Of a stretch of 64,000 nucleotides of DNA, positions 1-12,592 are shown in pieces. Made by a program: the position numbers and the translations under genes. How positions within the stretch are numbered: the first letter of the stretch is position 1; every line of letters starts with the position of its first letter. The notes under the pieces were generated by a model, which saw only the letters and a program-made list of their open reading frames with translations, was not told the DNA's origin and did not search any database. The DNA comes from Syngnathus acus (taxonomy: Eukaryota; Chordata; Actinopteri; Syngnathiformes; Syngnathidae): positions 6,599,001-6,663,000 of the forward strand of contig NC_051096.1 in the NCBI RefSeq assembly GCF_901709675.1, given 5' to 3'.

Positions 1-71
1 TAGACCGAGCGCGAGTCAACAATTCATTGTGAAGAGGATCTGAGGGTACAGTTTAACGCCACATCAGGTAG

Positions 72-104
72 GGCTGCCTGCCTGCCTGTCTGCCTGCCTG
101 CGGG
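72..104. repeat. CTGC-type tetranucleotide repeat
   Basis: Imperfect run of CCTG/CTGC units, interrupted by a single T, followed by a GC-rich base triplet. Simple microsatellite with no coding context. Confidence 0.8.
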
Positions 105-662
105 CTGTAAAGCAGCCTCAATTGGCGCATTCAGACCTCGCAGAAAGAAGCCTCCTGTAGTTCGAGTCCTGCAGTGGAATAAAAAAGGCACACAGCTTTA
201 CTGCTGCCTGGTTTTGTTTTCATTTTATGGCAGACAAAAATAAAAGCTATCACACCTGCAAGTCAAAGGGGAAAATACACTTACAAAAGTGGAACGGGAT
301 CCGACTGTGTGTTATGATACACATTTGGAAATAAAGTGGAAAGAATAAAAAGGTGTCAAAGTATATCCTACGTAGCAGTTTTGCCGTGCGTAAACGAACG
401 AGGACGCACGCATTCCAAATCCATTTCAATGCTTCTGATTTCCTAAACATTTCATATGCACACATTTCAATTGGAAACCTTTTTTTTTTCATCAAAATCT
501 TGTTTTTGAACTTGAATGATACACGCTTGCAGTCTGAGCTGACACCAGACTGCAGTTGCACGGGGAGTGTAAAACCATTTGGGTGTAACAGGGTCAAAAA
601 CATTTACAGCTTAGAATTTAGGAGCGGAAAAGACGACGAGGACATAAAGATGAGATGGGAAG

Positions 663-665
<3 letters not shown>

Positions 666-696
<31 letters not shown>
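666..696 (+). repeat. (GA)n microsatellite followed by poly-A
   Basis: About fifteen GA dinucleotides followed by an A-tract. The reverse strand reads as the low-complexity Ser/Leu repeat seen in spurious frames here. Confidence 0.9.
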
Positions 697-700
<4 letters not shown>

Positions 701-750
701 AAAAAACCTGATTCCAGGCGCATCTGATGACTTCTTTCTTTCCATCCAGG

Positions 751-899
751 TGACAGCAAAGTACCGGGACCACACAGGAGCGTCGCTGGGAAAGTGAGCA
801 ACTCCACGGTCAACGGGAGCACCTCTGGCTGGATACGCCAGCAGCCCCTCAATGGCGGCTATGCCTGTGGATCGCATTTCGGGGGACAATGGACCTAGA
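751..899 (+). other. GC-rich, exon-like block of unknown nature
   Basis: A pyrimidine-rich stretch ending in CAG (about 735-750) is followed by 149 bp that are distinctly more GC-rich than the flanks. One plus frame runs without a stop from the AG to a TAG at 897-899, giving about 48 residues rich in Ser, Gly, Thr and Asn. The minus strand is also open across the same block. I recognise no family in either reading. It could be a terminal exon of a non-coding or coding transcript antisense to the Hox genes, a conserved non-coding element, or chance. No upstream donor exon was found. Confidence 0.25.
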
Positions 900-2794
900 C
901 AGAAGGGAAGAAAGCGGATTTTAGTGCCACAATAAATGAAGAGCGGGGCATGTGGAAACTGAATTTATTCACACACTGCTTTACATGTGTGCAGTAAAAC
1001 GCATTTCAACACAGAATGCACTCAGGTCATTTCACATTTAGGGAAAACGCCGACACAGCACAATTGATGGGTGCGAAATAAAAGTAGAAATGCCTCAGAC
1101 TCGTTTTAAAACAGTTTTCGTTGTCCTAAAAGTGGACGTAGGCTACGTAGCATTCTGAAACTAGTTCACGTCAAAAAGAAGATGCGCATTTGACGCACTC
1201 GAAGCGTATTTGATTTTCGTTTAGCTCTAAATTTAAGTCGCGCCTATTTGTATGCATTTAAAACTCCGAATACAGAATCTGTTGTTTAATTTCCTGCTTA
1301 GCTGAAATTAAAATAAAGACTGGACGTTTCCCTCCCCTGACGTGATAGGTGACATTCACTTGCACATACTTTGACGGAATTTTGCTGTTTATTTTTAAGA
1401 CACTAAATGCACCAAAATGGCTCATTTAAAAGGTCGCTACAAGTAACTGCTTCGCACTACAGACTCACCAAAACAAAAATTGGGATTCAAACGTGCATTC
1501 AATGGTAATGGAATAGGACCCCATTAACATTTGCAGCTGCGTAAAATCCCCAATTGATTATGATGCAATGCATTGTGACATTTCATTCGAAACAGCCAAC
1601 GAGTTTAGCTTCGGGGAATTTTCAAGCTGTTGCAATCCAAGGCGCCGATTTTGGACATGGAGGAATTGGCGTGATGTCGGTCACGCGTTGTATTTGTGAC
1701 CTGTCACGGTCTTGGACTGAATTTTGTAGGGGGCGGTTGTGAGATTATGGTCCAACCTTGAGCTGCCGGGCTGGGCCACATATTGGTGACTGGGATTGTC
1801 TGTGCGTGCGTGCGTGCGTGCGGGTGCGCGCACGGGCCTTGCTTCCATTACTTGCAGACAGCGAAGGTCAATGTAAAGAGCACAATGCGTGCTGCTGTTG
1901 GCCTCGTCTGGCTCCAAGCACGTCGGAGAGGCAGCGGACTCATTCTCTGGTCTGCTATGAGGTCACTGTGCTTATTAAGCATTACAACTCATTTAAAACG
2001 ACTAAAGTAAATTAATATTAAGCACATAGCAAAAGGGTATTAAATCAAGTAAACAAATCAAGACCGAGGCAAAGCTTTGAAATGTGCTCATGTTCCTTCA
2101 CCACAAACACCGCACATTAGCCAATCTATTTTAAATGAATCTGGGAAGTTAAAGGACGCATGGAAGCTAAATGCAAGGTCAAGCCAAACTCTGCAATTCC
2201 CTGTTCGGCCTGTAGATGGCAGCAGAAGCCAATGTTTTGCACGCTACTGCTTAAACGTCGATGGGCGTTCCATTCATAAAAGTTACACGTGACCATGGGG
2301 GAGTTATTCTCCCAGTGCTCAAGTTACATCTCGGCAAAGAAGGGCGGATTCGGATGCCTCTCGCGACCAATCAGCGGCAAATTGCCAGCTTCCGCAGTGG
2401 CGACGGACTGCGCATGTCCAGGTGTGCGGCGTCTCGCGTGGGCGCAACGAACGGTGATGTCACCACGCGAGAGCTGCGGCCACGCGGACGCAACGTCAAG
2501 TGACAAGCACGAGAGGACATTATACACAAGGGGTTATTTTGCTGCGGTGTTTTGATTTCAACTTCAACAGTTACTATTTCAAAGCACTATATTTGCATTA
2601 ATACAATATTTTATTCATATGAATGGATATTTGTGAGCGTGTAGAATATTGTAAGCTATGCACAGTTGTATTTATGTACATTTGTTTCAGCAGGTTGCTT
2701 TTGTTTTTTTTTGTTTTTTTTTAAAGATCCATGAATAAAGTTGAGTAAGATGGCTCCCAGAGTAAACAAATATCAATGTTTTAAATTGAACAAA

Positions 2795-2802
2795 TGACGT
2801 CA
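2795..2802. promoter_or_regulatory. Full CRE palindrome TGACGTCA with adjacent octamer-like core
   Basis: Exact TGACGTCA, the binding site of CREB/ATF/AP-1 class bZIP factors, followed two bases later by ATGCAAA. It lies 2.5 kb downstream of the hoxa13a stop codon. Occupancy is not shown by sequence alone. Confidence 0.4.
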
Positions 2803-4306
2803 TATGCAAAGAAACATGCTCAGACGCAAGTTTAAGTACATGTTTGTGCTGGACTGCACTTAAAAATCGTGTTGAATTCTTTTTTCCCCAATTGGTTCCA
2901 AAACAACAAATCATGTGGCGCTACATACAGCTACTTCCAAAAACGTTATCTAAATCCAGATAATTCCATTTTTATGCGACCACTTGACAAAGTAAAATTC
3001 ATTCAATATTTCTTCAGTGTAGTGCAATAGTCAATACTCTTCTGACCATACAACCATTTGGATAAAAGACTCAAACGAAGAAATAATTTGGTGTTGACAA
3101 ACAAATGTGCCATGACCATCCCAAATTTGTATGATGCTTCTGTTTTTTATTATTAAATGAAGAACCATTTTCTACTACAGATTTTTTGTGGTCTATCTAT
3201 TTGCGTGGACCTCGATTGTGACAAACAAACCTGACTGATTATATATTGGAACATGCGCTCAAAAGCAAATAAAAATACAATACTAGTTACATCTTAATTT
3301 CTTGTCGCCAAATACCATACATTTATAATAATTCAAAAGTCATCAGCAATTGACAAGTTACATTGCATGATAATCGCAAGTACTTTTTAATTGTTAGGGA
3401 GAGGCTCTGAAATAGACGATAAATGAGCTCGGCTTGCATCACATACGTGAGTGAGCCTGTCAGGGGAGTCACGCTGTCATTTGACTGCCAGTCACACTGA
3501 CTCACGGATGATTGCAGCCAAAGTAAACGTGCGTGCAAAAGATAGCAGCTAATGCTGCTTGTTCACTTGCAACTACACTTAGTCACCCAGAAAAGAATTG
3601 AGAAACGCATTCAGACGATATAATGCTCGAAAAGTGCAGTTTCTTTTTTTTTCCTCGTAAATATTCCGAATTTAATAAAGCAACACACAGATCCATTTTA
3701 AAAGTCCACGATCGATTTGACATGCAACGTATATTTTAATTTCTGAACACATCACACAATCTCTGCAGAAGAAGGACCGTGAACTATATAAATTATTTTT
3801 TTAGACTTATTTGAGAACGAGTGGATACAATTGTACAGTGGAAATTAAGTATACGTAAAAAAAAGCAGGATAAAAGAAATGTCAGTATGTTTTAAATTAC
3901 GAAAAAATTATTAACATTTTAGACACCAAAAGCACAATCTGAATCCTTCCCTGCAAACATCCAGAAAATTAAATCGCTTCCGTGCGCTAAATATTGCTGA
4001 AAATTACACAAACGTAACCAATAGCATCTCTCATGACAATGAATAAATTTGATTTAAATTGAGCACAATAATGAGAGAAATAAAAACCCTGGACTTCCAA
4101 TGCATTGGTATTTTTTTTAACCGTAAATAATCAGGTAAAGCATGCGGGTTGGATTATTCCCATTAATTCAAAGTTTTACTATACATTCCTACATCCTCAC
4201 TACATTTGCATATTATAATTGATAATGCATCAAATAGTGCATTTTGATAGGCACCACATAATGAGATATTAGACGCACGTAATGTCATGTTATGGCCCTC
4301 GGCAAT

Positions 4307-4370
4307 GATTTCAATCATGGTGTTGGTCACAAAATGGTGATTTCAATCATGGGGTTAGTCACAAAATGGT
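4307..4370 (+). repeat. Two-copy 32-bp tandem repeat
   Basis: The 32-bp unit beginning GATTTCAATCATGG and ending CACAAAATGGT occurs at 4307-4338 and again at 4339-4370 with two mismatches. The second copy abuts a CTCF-like motif (TCGCTAGATGGCAG, 4370-4383). Confidence 0.9.
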
Positions 4371-4727
4371 CGCTAGATGGCAGTGTTTATCTACATTTCC
4401 ACACAAATCCGCTGTTTACTTCCTAAACTTCCTCGGTAATCGCCGTTTACTTCACACATTTCCAACACATTTAAATTATTTATATTTGTCCATTTAAGCA
4501 TTTCAATACGATTGCAAGCAATTCCAAAGTAATAAAGTCAAGACACGGTCACGTTCAAGGTGAAGTTGCAAGAACATTGTTGACCAGGACATAAAAATTA
4601 TGCAGGAATATTCCAATGGGGGGGGAAAAAACATTCGTGTGAAAAATCCAATCAGAATCGACTATTTATTTCTAGACATAAAAGACTCTGATTTCAACAA
4701 TATTGGAGGCATATCCCAAATACATAC

Positions 4728-4733
4728 TTTATT
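4728..4733 (-). terminator. hoxa13a: Candidate hoxa13a polyadenylation signal
   Basis: AATAAA on the minus strand about 570 bp downstream of the hoxa13a stop codon. A second AATAAA lies at 4665-4670. The distance suits a short Hox 3' UTR, but no transcript evidence is available. Confidence 0.4.
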
Positions 4734-5304
4734 GGCACGGACACACACATACGCTTGATATCATGCTAGAATTTACTTTATATACACAACCACATGAAAA
4801 GTCACACATTATGAAAATCTATATGCACGATATCAACACACACAAATCCCGCAAGATTATCTGAGCATTCGAGAAGTGCACCATGAAAATGGACAAGAAC
4901 GATGACGCGCGTTCCAACAAGCACTACAAGTTAAACATGTGAGTAAGATCAAAAAAGAAGAAAAAGCCATGGAGATTAATATTTAACATTCCCAAGGTCC
5001 AAATCCGAAATAGCGTCGTTTCACGTGGATATTCGCATTTATCACTCTCGTTAAAAGTTGCAGATAAAAAGGTGGAAGCTCGTTGTGCACCATTCTGCGA
5101 GAGTGAGCAAAATGTCACAGAAATGGCAGTTCCATGTTTGATTTTTCTCCTCCTTGGACAACAACGTGGCAGGTATTATTATTAATATTTTGTTGTTTGT
5201 TCCAAAAAGCTCCAGGAAGTCATCAGCCAACAAATTATTGCTGTTCCAAGCCAGTCCAGTGCGTGTTTCTCGTTGTGTGAATATGTCGAGAAAGAGTAGA
5301 AGGA

Positions 5305-6513
5305 CTAGGTGAGAGGTTTCAATTTGTTGACAACCTTCTTCTCCTTAACGCGTCTGTTCTGAAACCAAATCGTAACCTGCCGTTCGGACAGATTGGTCTG
5401 GGCAGATATCCTCCTCCGTTTGTCCTTGGTGATAAATTTATTGGCAGCGTATTCCCGCTCCAGTTCCTTCAGTTGCACCTTTGTGTACGGGACGCGCTTC
5501 TTCCTCCCACGCCTGTACGAGCTGGGGTCGCCGCCTGCGTGGGACACCGCGTCTGTGTGGAAGGACGGACGGACGGACGGACGGGAGAGCGTCAACAAGT
5601 GGAACGTGCACAGCAAAACACTATTTGTGCATGGAGAATTGAATTGAGAATACATTTGGAATTAAAGGCAATTCATGTACACTAAAGCAATTCGAAATTA
5701 AATCATTTCGATGGACTAAATTGCAAACATTTTCTCTGCAAATCTACATTTGACATCAAATCCCCACATAGAAAAGTCAAATTATGATCAATCCGCTTGC
5801 CAAAAGAAGTAAAAGAAAAGCAAAAGGCTGGTGCAAGGTTGCTTACCTGAAAGAGGCGACTTCCACATGTGTCCCGACTGAGGCTGCTCTTTGCCGCAGT
5901 AAACTTGACTGTTCCAGCCGTTGGCAGCCAGGCTCCACGGCTGGTAGCTCTCCACCGGCAGTAATGGCTCATGTCTGCCCTCCGAAGGCGCACCGATGGT
6001 GGGCACCACGGGCACGTCAAGATAACTGGGCACAGGTTGGTAGGGACCTGACGGGTAGGTGGGGTAGAAGGCGAATTCCTTGGCACGGGAGGTAAAGTCG
6101 TCCCCGGAGACCGACGTGTCCATGTATTTCTCTCCATACGCGGAGGGGGGCTGCGCCCCGCATGACTTGATTCCGCCGTGGTGCGACATTCTGCACGGGT
6201 AGTAGCCGCTGCCGAAGTAGCCGTAAGGCAGGGAGGCGCTGGAGGAATTCTGGGAGGCCGAGCAGGGGCTGCACTGCTTCCCCTGCTCGCCCACGCCGGT
6301 GGCGGGCAGGTCGCCGGACGGGTACGCCGTGCTGGGTGCCAGCGAGGCCGGGTGCGCCATCAGATTCCTGCACTGGTTCGCTGCGAAGTTACCGCCCGCG
6401 AAGCCCTCCATGTTCTTGCTCACTTCATCAGAACCGCCGCCGTTGTCGTAGAGGAACATCACCGACGGGTCGAGCCAGTAGCGAGGAGGACGGAGCAACA
6501 GTGACGTTGTCAT
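5305..6513 (-). CDS. hoxa13a: Homeobox protein Hox-A13 (teleost hoxa13a), two exons
   Basis: Posterior-class Hox transcription factor that patterns distal fin/limb, hindgut and urogenital tissue. Exon 1 (6513 to 5847) starts at [19 protein letters not shown], matching the family start and its MFLYDN motif. It continues through the HoxA13 signatures [43 protein letters not shown] and ESYQPWSL. The donor GTAAGC follows base 5847. Exon 2 (5552 to 5305) follows a CACACAG acceptor; the split codon G|AC restores Asp223. The homeodomain occupies about residues 238-297 ([10 protein letters not shown] to [12 protein letters not shown] intact) and the protein ends KLKPLT at residue 304. The long alanine tracts of tetrapod HOXA13 are absent, as expected in fish. 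The intron is about 294 bp and carries a GGAC repeat just upstream of the acceptor. Linkage to evx1 favours the a paralogue; a/b assignment is inference. Confidence 0.96.
5561..5584 (+). repeat. (GGAC)n repeat in the hoxa13a intron
   Basis: Five GGAC units within the intron, read on the minus strand as (GTCC)n. They form much of the polypyrimidine-like tract immediately before the exon 2 acceptor. Confidence 0.85.
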
Positions 6514-9500
6514 AGCACGGCGTCCAACATTGAAGCTTCTGGCTCTTTTCGAAAAAGCCCACGAAGTGAAAAAAGATCCATCCTGGTTCCCAGAGCGTAA
6601 AGCGGTGACGCGCACCGGAGCGCCGACGTCGCGCTATCATTGGTTGCCGCCACCACACGTGACCCACTGTGCAAAGGGAGGGATGGTAAACATTCCCACT
6701 TGAGATAATTAAATGGAGGAATATGCGGAGACGCAACTTGACCGTAGCCGTCCGGACATTGAGCTCGTGCTTTTGCGCTTAATCTTGTTGCTGCGCAACA
6801 TCTGAAATAACACAAAAGCTCAGCCTGTACCACTCATAATCACAATTTTTGTGTTTTTTCAATACAACATGGGCTTGAATTGTGCAAAAACTACATTCAA
6901 AAGGAGATCTTGAGAGATAACGTGCTCGTTTACGCACATTTGAGCGTTTACGTGCATGCGCAGATGCCACGTATTTTCCCCATGAGCATACACCAATGTA
7001 AATGAACAAAACCTCCAATTTAAATGCACAATTCTTCAGCAGAGCTGTGCTACTGTAGTATATTTGCATATACCACTACGTGAAAACAGCATTTCCTTGA
7101 TTCGTGGAGGAACTATCAAGTAAATTCAAGGCGCATGCTCCATTACGCACACATTTACACATCTATGCACACTTGGCACGCATTGTTTTTTTTCCTACGC
7201 ATGACCAACCGGAATAAGTGCATGGTTCAAAAGCATTAATTCATTGTAGCTGTGTTTGAAAACAGAATCTTGAATGATGTATTTTTAAAAAGTATATTCA
7301 AACCGCACATCCACACACACACGAATACCTTGCATTCTCCCCCATATGTGCCACACGTATTATTTAATAATACTTTCATTTTTATAGTTACACACTTTGC
7401 CATCTATAGACAGTAAAGTGTGTCAGTATAAACGATTAAAAAAAAAAAGCGGGTTACATTTGCTCATTTTTACGCACGCGTCAGTGCGTATTTTTCCTTA
7501 ACATGGCCGCCCTTGAAATAGATGGAAAAATCCGTTTTCAGACGCCAACTACATGTAAATAGCAGACTATTATGATCCTAGGGGGGCTATTGTGACTCGG
7601 GCTAATTAAGGGGAGGGGGGTGGACACCGCTGGAGGCCAAGGTCAAGTTGAAAGTTGCTGTCTCGCCGTCGGGCTGAGGGCCATTGAGGCTTTGAAGGGA
7701 GCGTCTGAGCTGCTTGAAAAGAACGGAAGAAGGGTGAGAATCCCTGTCCCAATGAAAGCTATTGGAGGACATTAACTTTTACTATCATTTTGTTTTCTAC
7801 ACCAGCTAGCGCTCCTTCTCAACTACTCGTCCAATGTCTCCGCGGCATTTGAGCCAAGTGCACTTTTCTATACGCTGTGGTAGGATTCGAAGAATTTTGT
7901 GTTTATTATTTAGAGATGTTTTAGAGGTGTTTTTTGGCAAATACGTGTGACAATGGTGGGAACTCTGCAAAGAAGGGAAGGGGTAAACGCGTCGTTTCAA
8001 TGTGTGTCTGGTCTGTTTACGACCGATGGCTCTTCGTCTGTTGGTTCTGACGCTTTTACTCATCTTTTTATTTTTTATTTTTTTTTTTTTAGTCTAACCT
8101 AAGCTTTTTGTACCTTTTTCGGTCAAAGCTGTTCATGTAAAAGATTGTAGTCAGTGACTAGCAAGTACGCGAACAATCACGTATGTTTTCTGCGTGTTTA
8201 CAAAATTTCTATGGTCAAAAATATTTGACATTTTCTCATTCAAAACAATATCATAAAACCAGTGCTCAAATAATCACAATTAATATTTCAGTTTTCCGTA
8301 CTCTGAATAGATGATGCAATCTCCTTAAAAAGCTACTCAGTAGATTTGTTTATATTTTAAAGTTATGATAGAATCTCTCGTGCTTTTTTTCCCCCTTTGA
8401 AAAGCTAGAACTGCACTTATTAGGGTCACTATAAACAAGATCTTGTTTACATTAGAGTCACTAAAATGGGTCAAGTTGTGTCGGAAAAAGCTCTATTGTA
8501 TTTTTGCGCAAAGGCGCATCGCCTGAAGATTTACGTCATAATGCACAAAATCTCATTTTTAATGTTAAAATTCAATAAGTGATTTAGCTCATTTGCACAG
8601 GCCACATCATGTACTGTATATGAAATTGGTTTGGGGCCATATTTAATCCCACACGAGTAATTTGACGTTGCAAGATAACCTGAAATAAACGCTTAGATGT
8701 GTCTTGACGTTAAGAAAACAATATTGATTGAAACCCTAATTCCAACTTGTTGCACATTGGTAAGATTTGGCAATTTCATTACTGCTAATAATTGAATGCA
8801 ATGCTTTTCAAATCGTGCTATCACAACAATGCGTCCACGGTAAGGTGGTATAGTGGACGCATGCACGTGGCTCGTCCAGATCCAAGACCCCCTCACAATG
8901 AGCACACGCGTTTACAGCAGGGGCCCACGTATACAAAAACACACCGCGGGACCCGTCAAATACAAGCACGCAAGTTCATCTCAGACTTCCACTATTCCAA
9001 CTAATAATACTGAATTGATATATTAAGCCTATACCTTCAACAAAATGCCTTTTTTAGTCGCTATGATACTTGCAGCTGATATTGCCACCATGCGTAACAC
9101 ACGAGGCTGCACATTCATTATATTAAATTACGTGCAAAGCAAAAAACAGAAAGTCATATCTATAATGGAAAATTGGTTAACATGTCGACAATTGCATCAC
9201 CCTATAATTGGAAGATGGGGCAGAAAATGTTTGTGACGTCTGCTGTGTCGACAGAAAATGTTGAAATAATAAAAAGTGTTGGGTTTTTTGTGTGGTCAAA
9301 GTAACAAACCACATGTGAATATTTGAGGATTACCTCCTCGGGCAGTATTTCCACGCCTGTCCAAACAGTCACATTAGCGTTCATAACGTGCTTCTAAAAT
9401 GGAATGTCAATTTCAAATCTCTTTGGCGCTATATCAACACCAACAAAAAATCATCAATATAGTCTTTGGTTTTGGGGGAAAAGTGCAAGGGTGGTTTTAA

Positions 9501-9834
9501 AAGATCACAAACTCCAAAATGTAACGCCCTGCAAGTGTAATAAACTTATGACAAATCTCTTTTGCAGCATTAATTTGATCAAAAGTACCGCAGTCCCTCA
9601 AAATAAGAATAAGGCAAATCAGAGAGGCAAAATTCTGGCCTCGCATACATCCGGTTGACTTCTGTTGAATTTCGAGGAGCTTAAATAAACATTTTGCTCC
9701 CTCTATTTGTGATATTTACAATTTGATGGTGCCGTTTTTGCTTTTTCATTAGCTTAGAACATTTTTAATCTCCAAAAAGCGTTGTTGTTAGTGTGCATCA
9801 CGCGACTCTGTTACTATCATTCAAATCGCATATT
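6514..9834. other. hoxa13a upstream region
   Basis: No coding exon recognised. About 190-200 bp upstream of the hoxa13a ATG the minus strand carries an AT-rich TTTAATTA-type sequence (near 6700-6715) that might serve as a core promoter. The 6.5-6.7 kb segment is GC-richer than what follows and includes several CpGs. The rest is AT-rich, with a GGTCAAGTT motif near 7640 and a YY1-like ATGGCCGCC near 7503. These are motif matches only. Confidence 0.4.
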
Positions 9835-9842
9835 TGCCGTCG

Positions 9843-9868
9843 TGACGTCATTACGTTTGCATATATAG
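9843..9868 (+). promoter_or_regulatory. CRE plus TATA-like cluster between hoxa13a and evx1
   Basis: TGACGTCA at 9843-9850 is followed by an octamer-like GTTTGCAT and then a TATATAG box at 9862-9868, with a GC-rich GCGGCCCC directly after. This resembles a compact core promoter pointing right, away from hoxa13a. In tetrapods the lncRNA HOTTIP starts upstream of HOXA13 in this orientation. A transcript here is inference. Confidence 0.3.
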
Positions 9869-11648
9869 CGGCCCCTTGGTTTAATTTTTGTTTTTTCAAT
9901 GGAACACTAGTATTTTGTTTTTGTTTTTTTTCATAACAACACTGCCTGCATGCTTTAGAAAACATTCAGTAGACCTAAGATGGAGAGTGTAGTGGCGAGG
10001 CTCTAAAATGAGAAACACGTTTGCAAGCAGAGAGACTTGTAAATATCAGCTTTCTCAAAAGATGCCAGTCTAAAGAAGCTGGACTCTTGTGAAACGTAGA
10101 AGCTTTGCACCTGGTATGTCACCCAGTTACTGATCTTGGCCCATTTTTATTCCACGACCCCAATTCCCACTTCCAAACTGTGTTAAAAGCACGCAAAACA
10201 ACGTTGGAGCAGCTCGGATGAGATTTGCTTTCCAGCACCGGGGCGAGTTTGGCTCCAAGGTCAACGAGTTAAACCTGCATGCGTCATCCCGTTTCAAGGC
10301 CAAACTGAAGCGAGGGAGAGAACGAGCGAAACGGGAGGGGCAAACAATCGTTTTATTTGCAGCCAGATTCAGAAGCTCGTCTGCTATAGCAATGCATCAA
10401 AACATGTGCGCAAATGAAAAATCTGGAAGATCCGCGCGTTTGGATTCCACGCGTACTGCGCAGACTCCATGGTCAAGTTCAAGTTGGGCTGCCTGCATGC
10501 TGCCTCATAAAAGTGAGGGGTGCATTAGCAACCCCCCTCCCTTAAGACCCCCCCCCCCAAGCAAAGTAGTATAGAGTTCTGCTCCACGTCACAAAGTTGG
10601 GCCCACTCGAGAGAGCAAAAGTACAAATACAGATATTTTAGGGAAAACAAGACTCTGATCAGATTTAACTTATTTATTTCAAGTAAATCATGTTGTGAAA
10701 TGTACTCGTTTATAGTTAAAACAAATATTTGTTGCCTATTCCAATATACATGTAGCACTAATGCCGAAGAAGCAAATTGCATTGCCTGGCTCGACTTTTA
10801 TGCTATCAAAACTGTTTGCATTCTAAAGTGATGTACTGACTAACAAAAATATACATAAAAAATAAATTATCTAACGATACGTTCAAAAATACACCTTATT
10901 CTATGTGGGTTTTTTTTTTATTTTTTTTTTAGAATGAACATTTTGAACGTCAGAAGTTTAGGTTGACTCGAAAAAACAGTCATGGATGAAATCTTACGTC
11001 TCCGAATGTGGTGCGGTCATCGTTATAATGTTCCCTCCTTAATTCACATTCCATCATGTTACCACAGTTTTTTTCTTTTATAAGATCCAAAATATAATTC
11101 AATCAAAAATCAGCCTTTAATTAGGCCTTTTTATTACGTGTAGTCATCATCCGCGCACTCTAAAAATGTCAACAAGCCTATTTTAACAAACTAAAGGAAA
11201 GTACAGCCATTAATTTCTCAAGTGGGGTATAAAAGTAACATCAACACAACAAATACTCAGCATCAGAACATACACTACAGTCACGAAGTATTTCTATTTC
11301 GCTACTGTCCCTCCAGTATATTTTTTTATGACAAAATCATGCATTCTGCGTGTGTATGTTTTCATCCTTTCCGCCAGCAAAGCCTTTTCCGTTGTCCTCC
11401 TATTATCTTAAGCACACGCAATATAAGTGACACTACTGTAAAGCACGCAAGGTCATGACGGTTGCGCAAAAGGCTCTCGAGCGTTATCTCTGAAGGATCA
11501 CAAGATCTCATCTGCCCTGGCCAAGACATTGCATAACGTCAAGTAGCACAAAAACAACCTTTGCAATAGATCATTCAAAGGAGTTTGATGCAGAAAACGG
11601 CAGCATCTATTAAATCGCTCACTCGAATATAGACGTAACGAAAAAAAA

Positions 11649-11659
11649 ATATATATATA

Positions 11660-11713
<54 letters not shown>
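11649..11713. repeat. (TA)n microsatellite
   Basis: Long AT dinucleotide tract interrupted once by GTTT near 11660. It is flanked by a poly-A run on the left. Prone to length polymorphism. Confidence 0.95.
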
Positions 11714-11718
<5 letters not shown>

Positions 11719-12578
11719 CTATGCATAATGCAAATCGTGCTGGTGACGTGAGCCAATCTGAGAGCTGAATTTGAAAATTGGTGTAATTACGTTAATGAAG
11801 AAAGCTATGACTTAACCTAACTATGTATTTTGGAATTTCTGGTTTAGAACGACTAGCTCCGCACAGAGCTGCTTCGAATATTTTGGTTATTGGGCCAGAC
11901 AAGAGAGCAAAGATTTAAACACATTACTAAACTCAAACTAGATGACATCAATGAGATTTCTGACATTGTGAATAAAAAACGGGCATTGTCCATTTAAAAA
12001 AAAATACACTTCTCTATTGAGAGTTTTAACTGTGCGTAACACTACAGTGACTTTAACCCCCAAAATAATAATAAAAAAAAAACAGTAAGTGCTGATCAGT
12101 GCTTTTCAAACTTAAAAAAAAATAATATGGATTGAATGAATCAATATTTAGTATCGCTGTTTGTCCTATATTCAATTTCAATGCTAAGATGTTCAAATGA
12201 CATGAATTTGAACAATACAGTTCAGTTGCATTTACATTAAAGTAAAATATAGCTGTATTTTGTCTTTTAGATGTATTTTTCCTATTTAATTACAATTTGT
12301 GCAATTTATTTTCATTGAATGACTATTTATGTCCAGCTTTGTTTTGTCCATGACAATGCTGATGTTCATAATGTGCTTCATTCTTCAAATATTACTGCTC
12401 AAATATGACAGCAAGAAAGGAGAACGAGAAAAGCGAGATGTCTTGTCTCTCTTCATCCAGGCCGGATGAAAGAGTTGGGGGGAGAAAAACCAAAGGAATT
12501 TCCCCTCAGTTCTCAGCAAACAGAAAAGCAGGCAGGGGGAAGGGAGGGTATACCCACTCGCGCCTTTCCCACAATCAG

Positions 12579-12592
12579 CCAGTTGAGGGCGC
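12579..12592 (+). promoter_or_regulatory. CTCF-like motif CCAGTTGAGGGCGC
   Basis: Matches the CTCF core consensus CCASYAGRKGGCRS at 13 of 14 positions. It lies 1.1 kb upstream of the evx1 start, between two divergently arranged homeobox genes, where an insulator would be meaningful. Sequence match only. Confidence 0.4.

Larger units (their letters stand above)
1..4720. other. Intergenic region between hoxa13a and the unseen hoxa11 gene
   Basis: No homeobox or other recognisable coding exon is visible here on either strand. Hox genes of one cluster share orientation, so hoxa11 would lie left of base 1 on the minus strand. The stretch is AT-rich with scattered homopolymers. Its only structured parts are the GC-rich block near 751-899, the GA repeat before it, a full CRE at 2795-2802 followed directly by an ATGCAAA octamer-like core, CTCF-like motifs near 2209 and 4370, and a 32-bp tandem repeat at 4307. 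Open reading frames of 60-120 codons occur but look like chance. Confidence 0.6.

Noticed and set aside
604-889. Two minus-strand open frames with Ser/Leu repeats
   Set aside because: Their tails are translations of the GA microsatellite; no family resemblance. Only the GC-rich core is kept as a finding.
10218-10574. 118-codon plus frame between hoxa13a and evx1
   Set aside because: Basic, no recognisable domain, ends in poly-C derived Pro run; probably chance or non-coding transcript.
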